A stretch of 6,397 nt of DNA. Origin: Candidatus Neomicrothrix sp. UBA4742 (GTDB lineage: Bacteria > Actinomycetota > Acidimicrobiia > Acidimicrobiales > Acidimicrobilacustridaceae). The stretch covers positions 1,046-7,442 of the forward strand of contig DHIQ01000082.1 of assembly GCA_002403895.1 (NCBI GenBank), written 5' to 3'. Of this stretch, positions 1-4,830 are shown piece after piece. Every line of letters starts with the position of its first letter. Within the stretch, counting starts at the first letter, position 1. The position numbers and the translations under genes were made by a program. The notes below the pieces were generated by a model. The model did no database searches and was not told where the DNA came from. It saw only the letters and a program-made list of their open reading frames with translations.

Positions 1-216
1 GGCGTGGTACCGGTGGTGGTGGCCGGTCGCGCCTCGATCGCCGAGGCCGTGCCCGCCGATCCCTCCGTCACCCTGACCATGGATGTCGAGACCTACGCCG
101 CCGTTGCCTTCGGCCGCTGGGATCCGGAGTTGGCACTCCGCGACGGTCGGATCACCCTCGTCGGCGACGAAGATCTCGGCCGAGCTGTGGTCCACGCCAT
201 GAACTTCATGATCTAA
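1..216 (+). CDS. C-terminal part of an SCP2-like / mycothiol-dependent maleylpyruvate isomerase-family protein (5' truncated)
   Basis: The reading frame is open from the first base and ends at TAA 214-216, so about 71 C-terminal residues are visible and the start lies outside the window. The visible part reads as a beta strand, then VTLTMDVETYAAVAFGRWDP, then a GRITLVGDEDLGRAVVHAMNFMI end. The pattern of hydrophobic strand, Tyr/Phe-rich helix, GRxDP, GxxxxxGD and closing helix is typical of SCP2-type sterol-carrier folds and of the C-terminal domain of actinobacterial MDMPI-family proteins. In those proteins the N-terminal DinB-like half holds the metal and mycothiol site; it is not visible here, so no enzymatic activity can be claimed. 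The frame is preferred because of its G/C third positions and clean stop. A stand-alone SCP2 protein is the main alternative. Confidence 0.6.
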   Translation, partial: GVVPVVVAGRASIAEAVPADPSVTLTMDVETYAAVAFGRWDPELALRDGRITLVGDEDLGRAVVHAMNFMI

Positions 217-285
217 CCGAGTTGGCCCCCACCCACGACGGGCGCTGGATCGATGAGACCCTGGGCCGAGCGAGCGAGAGAGGAC

Positions 286-291
286 TAACCT
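286..291 (+). promoter_or_regulatory. Candidate -10 box for a leaderless transcript
   Basis: TAACCT matches the actinobacterial TANNNT -10 pattern and is followed by 7 nt and then GTG at 299. This places the predicted transcription start on or next to the start codon. The purine-rich run at 277-283 is about 15 nt from the GTG, too far for a good Shine-Dalgarno. No convincing -35 box is seen. Support is from spacing and match only. Confidence 0.45.
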
Positions 292-298
292 CAAGACC

Positions 299-550
299 GT
301 GACCACGGACAAGGAGCCCCGCTACCGGGCCGTGCACGCCTACCTCTCTGACGGCGCGCACGAGACCTGGCAAGAGGTCGCCACCCAGTACGGCATCAGC
401 GTGTCGGGATTGATCGAGGCGCTGGGTGCCGACCTGCAAGCCCCTCCTGACGAGCAGGTCATCGCGCCGAGATTGCCCGAACTGATCAAGCGCGCCCGCC
501 GCATCGACGCCGAGCGGCGTCGGCGGGCCGGGCGGCCGTCCCGGTCCTGA
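299..550 (+). CDS. Small putative DNA-binding protein with basic C-terminal tail
   Basis: The 83-residue protein starts at GTG 299 and stops at TGA 548-550. Residues 12-46 (VHAYLSDGAHETWQEVATQYGI and the following SVSGLIEALG) look like a short beta strand followed by two helices with a turn at YGISVSG. This resembles ribbon-helix-helix or short helix-turn-helix folds. The C-terminus (residues 64-83) is strongly basic (KRARRIDAERRRRAG), consistent with nucleic-acid contact. Small actinobacterial hypothetical proteins with a YLSD...W...G[IV]SVS..IEALG pattern seem familiar, but I cannot name a characterised member. GTG 299 is chosen because a TAACCT -10 box lies 7 nt before it. The gene lies 82 nt after the preceding partial gene and converges on the UspA-like gene. 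DNA target and function are unknown. Confidence 0.65.
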   Translation: MTTDKEPRYRAVHAYLSDGAHETWQEVATQYGISVSGLIEALGADLQAPPDEQVIAPRLPELIKRARRIDAERRRRAGRPSRS

Positions 551-561
551 TCATCGTTCGG

Positions 562-586
562 GGCGGTCGCTCAAGGGCGACGCGCC
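562..586. terminator. Candidate bidirectional hairpin between convergent genes
   Basis: GGCG-GTCGC at 562-570 pairs with GCGAC-(G)-CGCC at 577-586, giving nine base pairs with one bulged G at 582 and a 6-nt loop at 571-576. It lies just past the stop of the small + gene and covers the stop codon (571-573) of the - strand UspA-like gene. There is no T tract on either side, so it is a weak call as an intrinsic terminator. U-tract-poor terminators are, however, common in GC-rich actinobacteria. Confidence 0.4.
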
Positions 587-1365
587 AGGATCACCACGCA
601 GGGCGCGCCCAAGATGATCGACTCAGCAAGGCGGGACAGACCGACCTCTACCGGGCCGGGCGACATCATGACCGCCGCCGGATCGTGCTCGGCCAGGAGA
701 GCGAGCAGGCCGTCCAGGCCTCCGTCGTCGCCCACCAGCTCGACGCTCACCCCGACCCTCGACTCCGCCAGCTCCGCTCGCAGGTCGAGGTACTGCTGGA
801 TCTCGGGACGGGAGATCGAAGTCCCCCCCGCCGGAACCAGGGTCAGCACGAGCCGAACCCCGAACGTGGTTGCCCATGACGCGGCCACGTCCAACAGAGC
901 ATCGGAATCAGCCGTCCCGTCCAGCACGAGGATCACTGAGGTCATGGGGAGACCCTGGGCGGTCGACACGTGGGGGCCGATCACCACGATCGGCTCGGTA
1001 CCACGGGCCACCAGTTCGGGCAGCACGGGACCCACCGTGAGCCGCCGCCGGCCGGGCAGACCGACCGTCGAGCGAGGCGTGGCCAGGCAAAACAGCGAGT
1101 CTTCCCGGTGAGCCGCCGCCTGTAGTGAGGCCTCGGGCAACGGGTGTTCGAGGTCGACCCACAGCTCGACCGTCGATTCGCTCTTGGCGACGGCTTGGAG
1201 CTTCACGGCCGCCTTCGAATGCTTGTCGGTAGCTGCCGTCATGCTGACGACAACGACCTTGGCCCCGCACCGCCACGCCAGGTCGGAGGCCGGAGCCGTG
1301 GCCAACCTCGCATCCGCGGTTCCGTCGTTGGGGACGATCACGTTCTGATACACAGGACCCATCAT
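571..1365 (-). CDS. Tandem universal stress protein (UspA-like), degenerate nucleotide-binding loops
   Basis: The 264-residue protein has two USP-like alpha/beta units of about 120 residues each, the usual size for tandem USPs. Domain 1 spans about residues 8-131 and domain 2 about 142-261. Each starts with a hydrophobic strand ending in the same motif, NDGTAD at 13-18 and LDGTAD at 148-153, followed by a helix and a second hydrophobic strand, which is visible evidence of internal duplication. Each ends with a strand of type EPIVVIG or APCVVIL, as in USPs. The canonical ATP loop G-x2-G-x9-G-[ST] is not intact. Domain 1 has PRSTVGLPGRRRLTVGP and domain 2 has SPGPVEVGLSRLAES, where A-E replaces G-[ST]. 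ATP binding is therefore doubtful. The start is ATG 1365, with ATG 1362 immediately after it. No good Shine-Dalgarno is seen, and no earlier in-frame start exists before a stop near 1426. Function in stress adaptation is inferred from the family only. Confidence 0.8.
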   Translation of the reverse strand: MMGPVYQNVIVPNDGTADARLATAPASDLAWRCGAKVVVVSMTAATDKHSKAAVKLQAVAKSESTVELWVDLEHPLPEASLQAAAHREDSLFCLATPRSTVGLPGRRRLTVGPVLPELVARGTEPIVVIGPHVSTAQGLPMTSVILVLDGTADSDALLDVAASWATTFGVRLVLTLVPAGGTSISRPEIQQYLDLRAELAESRVGVSVELVGDDGGLDGLLALLAEHDPAAVMMSPGPVEVGLSRLAESIILGAPCVVILARRP

Positions 1366-1380
1366 GGCTGATCCGACAGG

Positions 1381-1406
1381 ACCGTGGGCGAGCCTCCCGC
1401 CACGGT
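1381..1406. promoter_or_regulatory. Inverted repeat, operator-like, upstream of the UspA-like gene
   Basis: ACCGTGG at 1381-1387 and CCACGGT at 1400-1406 form a perfect 7-bp inverted repeat with a 12-nt spacer, centred near 1393. It lies 16 nt upstream of the UspA-like start and within the divergent region shared with the EAL gene. The position fits a dimeric regulator site overlapping the - strand promoter, but no regulator can be assigned and chance occurrence is possible. Confidence 0.3.
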
Positions 1407-1464
1407 GAGCGGAGCGGCCCCAGCATCACGCGGCAGCCCCAACCAGTGGGGAGGCGCACCAGCG

Positions 1465-1489
1465 GCTGGATCGGCCCCCACCGATCAGC
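1465..1489. promoter_or_regulatory. Inverted repeat covering the -35 region of the EAL gene
   Basis: GCTG-(G)-ATCGG at 1465-1474 is complementary to CCGATCAGC at 1481-1489, giving nine pairs with one bulged G and a CCCCCA spacer. The core GATCGG-N6-CCGATC is perfect. Its right arm occupies the place where a -35 element for the TAGACT box at 1503 would fall, and no TTGACA-like sequence is there. An activator or repressor site is plausible, but this is inferred only from position and symmetry. Confidence 0.3.
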
Positions 1490-1502
1490 GGGAGCGTGGG
1501 CC

Positions 1503-1508
1503 TAGACT
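1503..1508 (+). promoter_or_regulatory. Candidate -10 box of the GGDEF-EAL gene
   Basis: TAGACT matches TANNNT. Transcription would be expected to start near 1515, downstream of the possible GTG start at 1496 but upstream of ATG 1532, leaving a leader of about 17 nt. This is the main reason for preferring ATG 1532. The -35 region (about 1480-1485) has no recognisable consensus. Confidence 0.35.
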
Positions 1509-1531
1509 TGCGGCGTCCCGGCCACCGACTG

Positions 1532-2995
1532 ATGTGTCGACAACTGAGGGGTGGGCGAAGCACCTTGGCCTATGCGCTGGTGGGCCTCCTGATCCTGGCA
1601 CTGGTGATGATCGGCGTCGCCATCACCGGTCAGCGCGCGTCCACGAAGGCTCACCAAGACCTAGATCTGGTCACTCGGTTCGACGTCTTGACCGGCCTGC
1701 CCAACCGAGAGCAGCTCGACGCCGCCTTGGGCGACCTGCTCGAGGGCCCTGATCGTTCCCTGGGGGCCGTCATCCTCGCCCAGCTGGCCCGATTCGAGGT
1801 CGTCAACGACACCCATGGCCACGAAGTCGGCGATGGGCTCCTGGTGGCGGTCAGCGATCAACTGAAGGCCTCGCTGACCGACGATGAGCGGTTGTTCCGC
1901 TTCATCGGGCCGGAATTCGTGGTGCTCTCGGGCGGCTCGGCCGACACCCGTTCGGCGGAGCGCCGGGCTGGCGAGTTCCAAGAAGTGCTACGTCGCCCGT
2001 TCCGGGTGGGCTCCGACCTCGTGCGGGTGGCCACCAACGCCGGCGTGGTGGTGCTGGACCGGCGACACACCACGGCCCGCGAGGTGTTGGCCGAGGCCAA
2101 CATCGCGCTGCAGCAGGCCCATCACGCGGGCCCCGAGACCGCCGTGGTCTTCGACCTGTCCATGCGACCCACCCTCAGCCCGACGGGAACGGCACGCCGA
2201 CTGCAGATGGCGCTCGAGAACGAGGAGTTCTGGGTTCTGTATCTTCCGGTGGTGACGCTGGGTGATCAACAGATCGTCGGGGTAGAGGCCTTGTTGCACT
2301 GGGCCGATCCCGAGCGCGGCCTCGTGAGCCTCAACGAGTTCCGTCGGCTGCTGGACGACTCAGGCCTGATCGCCCCCGTGGGCGACTGGGTGATCGAGCA
2401 GGCCTGTCGCCAGAACCTGGCCTGGCACCAAGCCTTCCCCGAGCGCGAGCTGCTGACCACCATCAACGTGTCGCCCAAGCAACTGTCCCGCAGCGATTTC
2501 ATGGATCGGCTGCTGGCCACCGTGGCCGACACCGGTGTTGCTCCCGACCGGATCTGTCTGGAGATCACCGAGGGCATGGTCATGCGCGATGTCGAAGCGT
2601 CGTGGGGCATGCTGCGCGACGCCAAGGACGCCGGTATCAAACTCGCCCTCGATGACTTCGGCACCGGGTACTCCTCACTCAGCTACCTGCGCCAGTTCAA
2701 CCTCGACGTCTTGAAGATCGACCGATCCTTCGTGTCAGGTATTGCCGAGAGTCGTGAGGATGCCGCCATCACCCAGCAGCTGGTGGCGCTGGCCCATTCG
2801 CTCGACATCGCGCCGGTGGCCGAGGGCGTTGATTCCGTCGAGCAGGCCACGACGCTGCACGGCCTGGGCTGCGATTTCGCCCAGGGGTGCTACTTCAGCC
2901 CGCCGCAACCGGTCAGCGCGATCGAGGCCATGCTGGCCACGGGCACCGTCACCCCGGCAGGCCAGACCTCCGGCATCGACTGGTCCGGGATCTGA
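1532..2995 (+). CDS. Membrane-anchored degenerate-GGDEF / EAL protein (probable c-di-GMP phosphodiesterase)
   Basis: From ATG 1532 the protein has 487 residues; GTG 1496 would add 12. A short Arg-rich N-terminus is followed by one membrane segment (about 12-32, rich in L, V, I and A), a GGDEF-type domain (about 49-205) and an EAL domain (about 215-470). The GGDEF fold is clear (D51, LTGLPNR 53-59, NDTHGHEVGD 92-101), but its signature reads IGPEF (125-129). The usual metal-binding DxD-FK stretch reads QLARFE, so cyclase activity is unlikely. The EAL domain keeps the catalytic set: EAL 252-254, N312 in NVS, E344 of EITE, the DDFGTGYSS loop with D374/D375, K395 in LKIDRSF, and E431 in AEGVDS. 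YQP, usual just before EAL, is YLP here (237-239). Hydrolysis of c-di-GMP at the inner membrane face is therefore inferred. No separate sensor domain is seen. The GGDEF remnant may be a regulatory GTP-binding module, as in known hybrid phosphodiesterases. Confidence 0.9.
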   Translation: MCRQLRGGRSTLAYALVGLLILALVMIGVAITGQRASTKAHQDLDLVTRFDVLTGLPNREQLDAALGDLLEGPDRSLGAVILAQLARFEVVNDTHGHEVGDGLLVAVSDQLKASLTDDERLFRFIGPEFVVLSGGSADTRSAERRAGEFQEVLRRPFRVGSDLVRVATNAGVVVLDRRHTTAREVLAEANIALQQAHHAGPETAVVFDLSMRPTLSPTGTARRLQMALENEEFWVLYLPVVTLGDQQIVGVEALLHWADPERGLVSLNEFRRLLDDSGLIAPVGDWVIEQACRQNLAWHQAFPERELLTTINVSPKQLSRSDFMDRLLATVADTGVAPDRICLEITEGMVMRDVEASWGMLRDAKDAGIKLALDDFGTGYSSLSYLRQFNLDVLKIDRSFVSGIAESREDAAITQQLVALAHSLDIAPVAEGVDSVEQATTLHGLGCDFAQGCYFSPPQPVSAIEAMLATGTVTPAGQTSGIDWSGI

Positions 2996-3126
2996 GCGCT
3001 CAGGCCTCGGCCAGGTTGGCCAGGGTGGCCTCCATTCCGGCCCGGTTCAGCCCGTAGGCGATTCGGCCGGGGCAGCGATGGACTGGGAAACCGAGATGGC
3101 AGGGTTCATGGCCACAGCCTGCCCGA
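2996..3126. other. Convergent intergenic gap with weak inverted repeats
   Basis: This 131-nt gap separates the EAL gene (+) from the TetR-type gene (-). It contains a small GGCCA-GGT-TGGCC hairpin at 3009-3021 within a tandem GGCCAGG repeat. There is also a CCGGCC/GGCCGG pair at 3037-3042 and 3065-3070 with a long loop. Neither has a T tract. On the - strand, a frame ending at 3000 spells a short protein-like tail (AYGLNRAGMEATLANLAEA), treated under findings. Confidence 0.5.
3098..3123 (-). terminator. Weak candidate terminator hairpin after the TetR-type gene
   Basis: GGCAGG at 3098-3103 pairs with CCTGCC at 3118-3123 around a 14-nt loop, starting 3 nt beyond the stop codon of the - strand gene. 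The stem is only 6 bp and there is no T tract, so the position is the main support. Confidence 0.25.
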
Positions 3127-3732
3127 TCAGAGCGGGGTGACCGGTGGGAGCCGGATGAGTTGCTCGTGCAACTTTTGGAGCTCGTCATAGGGTCGGCCCT
3201 CGGGCTCGCCGTCCAGCCCGCAGGCAATCAGCAGGTGGGGGCCGAAGAGCCGCCACCCCCACTCCAAGGCGCAGCCCTGGTAAACCCGGTAGCGCGCCGT
3301 GCGCTCGTCGAGGTCGAGCGCCGACTGATACGTGGCGACTAGTCGGTCTGTCTGGGGGAAAGCGGTTTCAAGCTGCGCCGGGTTCACCCCGTCGAGCAAG
3401 GATCGGGCCACCACCCGTTCGTAGATCTCGATGAGCCGGCCGCGCTCGGCCAGCTCCTCCGGGGCCAGCCGGAAATCAGCCCAGCCGACGGCCTCGACGG
3501 CGCTGGCGACGTTGTCGAGGACGGACGCCAGCAGGGCGTCCACCGTCGGCCACTCGGTGGACAGACGCTCGACCGGGATCCCCGAGGCCAACGCGATCCA
3601 TTTCAGAGTCACCGAGGCGGGGCCGTAGCCGGTGAAGATCGCCGTCGCCGCGTCGATCACCCGCTGGCGCTCGGCCGCATCGGTCCCGCCGACCTGCGGG
3701 TCGTCGGGCTTGGATCCGTGCTCACTGCCCAT
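3127..3732 (-). CDS. TetR/AcrR-family transcriptional regulator
   Basis: The protein has 201 residues, a normal TetR length. After a short polar leader, residues about 22-68 show the family DNA-binding domain. Helix 1 is RQRVIDAATAIF. A glycine follows (GYGPASVT), then the helix-turn-helix LKWIALASGIPVERLSTEW, and then PTVDALLASVL, the usual entry to helix 4. The aromatic pair that is commonly Y-x-H-F appears here as L-S-T-E-W. The remaining all-alpha part (about 70-201) should bind ligand and dimerise; no ligand can be predicted. ATG 3732 is chosen over ATG 3786 because GGAGAGGAGGG (3740-3750) places AGGAGG 8 nt before it. The extra 18 residues from 3786 are low-complexity Gly/Arg sequence. 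The gene is transcribed away from the receiver-like gene, so autoregulation or control across the 259-nt gap is a natural hypothesis. Confidence 0.85.
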   Translation of the reverse strand: MGSEHGSKPDDPQVGGTDAAERQRVIDAATAIFTGYGPASVTLKWIALASGIPVERLSTEWPTVDALLASVLDNVASAVEAVGWADFRLAPEELAERGRLIEIYERVVARSLLDGVNPAQLETAFPQTDRLVATYQSALDLDERTARYRVYQGCALEWGWRLFGPHLLIACGLDGEPEGRPYDELQKLHEQLIRLPPVTPL

Positions 3733-3739
3733 ACCCCGG

Positions 3740-3750
3740 CCCTCCTCTCC
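3740..3750 (-). promoter_or_regulatory. Strong Shine-Dalgarno fixing the TetR-type start
   Basis: On the - strand GGAGAGGAGGG precedes ATG 3732, and the AGGAGG core is 8 nt from the start codon. It is by far the best ribosome binding site in the window. It rules in the shorter protein and contrasts with the apparently leaderless neighbours. Confidence 0.8.
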
Positions 3751-3856
3751 GCCCTGCCCGGCCCTGCCATCACCGGAACTCGGCATCCCCCGGTACGCCA
3801 GTCATCATCGCACGCCAAGGGGTGAGACAGGACCTAGGCCGCGGATCAGTCCAACA

Positions 3857-3911
3857 GGTTCGCCCATCGGCGGCGGCGTAGCTCCTCGCCCGATGCGGCC
3901 GCGATCGAACC
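3857..3911 (+). repeat. Nested inverted repeat in the divergent intergenic region
   Basis: GGTTCG at 3857-3862 pairs with CGAACC at 3906-3911. Inside this, CATCGG at 3865-3870 pairs with CCGATG at 3890-3895, leaving a 19-nt loop and an asymmetric internal loop of 2 and 10 nt. It could be a structured leader if transcription of the + gene starts upstream, or regulator half-sites. In sequence this GC-rich, twelve paired bases split over two arms may be chance. Confidence 0.25.
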
Positions 3912-3934
3912 AGGCCATTCGACCGAGGTGGGTA

Positions 3935-3946
3935 GGCCATATGGCC
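3935..3946. promoter_or_regulatory. Perfect 12-bp palindrome, operator candidate
   Basis: GGCCATATGGCC is a perfect palindrome centred between 3940 and 3941. It sits between the divergent TetR-type gene and the receiver-like gene, about 50 nt before ATG 3992. Its central ATG (3941) is also an alternative in-frame start for the receiver-like gene. A TetR-family operator is a reasonable guess, but one or two such palindromes are expected by chance in a window of this size. Confidence 0.3.
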
Positions 3947-3979
3947 CCGGACATCACCGACTGGCGCCCATCCATCGGT

Positions 3980-3985
3980 CAGAAT
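3980..3985 (+). promoter_or_regulatory. Candidate -10 box for a leaderless receiver-like gene
   Basis: CAGAAT, which resembles TANNNT with C in the first position, is followed by 6 nt and ATG 3992. GAGGA (3986-3990) is only one nucleotide from the ATG, too close to act as a Shine-Dalgarno. A leaderless message is therefore the simpler reading. No -35 consensus is seen. Confidence 0.35.
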
Positions 3986-3991
3986 GAGGAC

Positions 3992-4498
3992 ATGGCGACA
4001 ACTTCGGTACTCGTGGTGGACGGTGACGATCTGGCCCGACGGGCCATCGGGCGCACGGTGGTATGCAATGGCTATGAGCTTGCCGGCGAGGCACGAACCG
4101 CGGTCCAGGCGCTGCAGATCCTGGCCCACACCGCGGCGAACGTCGTCGTCATCGGCAACGAGCTGCAGGGTCTGCGGGGGGTCGACGTCACCGCCGAACT
4201 GACCCAGGCCGGCAAACGGGTCATCCTCGTCTCCGCCGACCAGGTGGTCTTGGCCCAGGCCCGCGAGGCCGGGGCCTTCGCCGCCATCCCCCGTGGGAAC
4301 CTGGCCACCCTCGAGCGCGTGCTGGCGGGCATCGGGCGGGAGGCCGTCGAGGGCGAGCGCCGCTCCGGGGTCGACCGCCGCGCCGGCGAGGACCGTCGCG
4401 TCGCCCAGGACTGGTCGAAGGTGATCCGCGAACGCCGCACGAGCAACGACCGCCGTCAGAGCGACCGCCGGCACGGCTCGGCGGCGGTCAGCGCCTGA
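3992..4498 (+). CDS. Pseudo-receiver protein with arginine-rich RR/DRR repeat tail
   Basis: From ATG 3992 the protein has 168 residues. Residues 4-115 fit a CheY-like receiver: strand 1 TSVLVVDGDD with acidic D10, D12 and D13; NVVVIGNELQGLRGVDV where strand 3 and its loop belong; VILVSA with S81; and AREAGAFAAIPRGNL for strand 5. The phosphoacceptor aspartate is replaced by G55 (VVVIGNE instead of the usual VxLxDxx), and the conserved lysine before the strand-5 proline is absent (AAIP). Phosphorylation by a histidine kinase is therefore unlikely. No output domain such as a helix-turn-helix follows. Residues 122-160 instead carry hexad-like repeats, ERRSGV DRRAGE DRR and ERRTSN DRRQS DRR, separated by VAQDWSKVIR. 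ATG 3941 is an in-frame alternative adding 17 residues. No kinase gene is adjacent. Role unknown; a binding adaptor is the most I would infer. Confidence 0.75.
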   Translation: MATTSVLVVDGDDLARRAIGRTVVCNGYELAGEARTAVQALQILAHTAANVVVIGNELQGLRGVDVTAELTQAGKRVILVSADQVVLAQAREAGAFAAIPRGNLATLERVLAGIGREAVEGERRSGVDRRAGEDRRVAQDWSKVIRERRTSNDRRQSDRRHGSAAVSA

Positions 4499-4528
4499 CC
4501 CGACATTCCAAGGGTCCTCCACGAAGTC

Positions 4529-4565
4529 TGGAGCCGAATGCACCGCTGGGGTGCATTCGGCTCCA
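4529..4565. terminator. Perfect 16-bp stem hairpin between convergent genes
   Basis: The left arm 4529-4544 (TGGAGCCGAATGCACC) and right arm 4550-4565 are perfectly complementary around a 5-nt loop, GCTGG. It starts 30 nt after the stop of the receiver-like gene (+) and ends 7 nt before the stop of the small membrane-protein gene (-). This is the expected position for a terminator serving both. No T tract follows on either strand. The stem is far longer than chance would give, so the structure is secure although the mechanism of termination is not. Confidence 0.75.
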
Positions 4566-4572
4566 CAGAACG

Positions 4573-4830
4573 TCAGTCGCGCTCGGACCCGGGCCCACGC
4601 CGCCGGCGCAGTACCCACCACACCACTACGACCACGGCGGCAACCACCACCGCCAACGCGATCGGCTTGGACGCGGGGAGCGGTCGCTCGGGGACGGCTT
4701 GCTCTAGGGGCTCGGGCGGCGTCGCCGGGGCGATCGGGTCCGGGCCGAGCAGGGCCTCGACGGGCGCCGGCCCCTCGTCGTCAGCTTTCCGCTGACGGCT
4801 GTGCGACCGTTGCGGGTCGTACTGCGGCAT
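4573..4830 (-). CDS. Small C-terminally membrane-anchored protein overlapping the parA-like gene
   Basis: The protein has 85 residues from ATG 4830. It has a polar, basic N-terminus (MPQYDPQRSHSRQRK), an acidic and proline-rich middle (about 17-54), one hydrophobic helix at about 57-74 (IALAVVVAAVVVVVWWVL) and a short RRRR-containing tail. No enzymatic motif is present. The first 50 nt overlap the 3' end of the upstream ParA-family gene in another frame. GGAG (4837-4840) lies 6 nt before ATG 4830, inside the ParA coding sequence. The alternative ATG 4842 has no such site, so 4830 is preferred. The overlap implies one transcript and possibly translational coupling. A membrane partner or anchor for the ATPase is an attractive but unproven idea. 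I do not recognise a named family. Confidence 0.65.
   Translation of the reverse strand: MPQYDPQRSHSRQRKADDEGPAPVEALLGPDPIAPATPPEPLEQAVPERPLPASKPIALAVVVAAVVVVVWWVLRRRRGPGSERD

Noticed and set aside
614..1111. Open + strand frame opposite the UspA-like gene
   Set aside because: The translation is Ser/Arg/Thr-rich with no strand or helix pattern, while the - frame shows two USP-like units.
3733..3786. 18-residue longer TetR-type protein from ATG 3786
   Set aside because: The extra residues are Gly/Arg low complexity, and the AGGAGG site at 3741-3746 clearly serves ATG 3732.
3632..3991. N-terminal extension of the receiver-like protein in frame from ATG 3632
   Set aside because: The extension is Pro/Arg/Ser-rich and antisense to the 5' end of the TetR-type gene. 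The receiver fold begins just after ATG 3992. The 17-residue option from ATG 3941 is kept as an alternative only.
3770..4621. Long open frame (about 280 codons) on the - strand across the receiver-like gene
   Set aside because: It runs antisense to a + frame with clear receiver features. Its translation is Gly/Asp/Ala-rich low complexity, it crosses the 16-bp terminator-like hairpin, and it has no family pattern. Such mirror frames are routine in GC-rich DNA.
4608..4660. CCACCAC/ACCACC-rich stretch resembling a simple repeat
   Set aside because: It is explained by valine codons of the membrane helix on the - strand, not by an independent repeat array.
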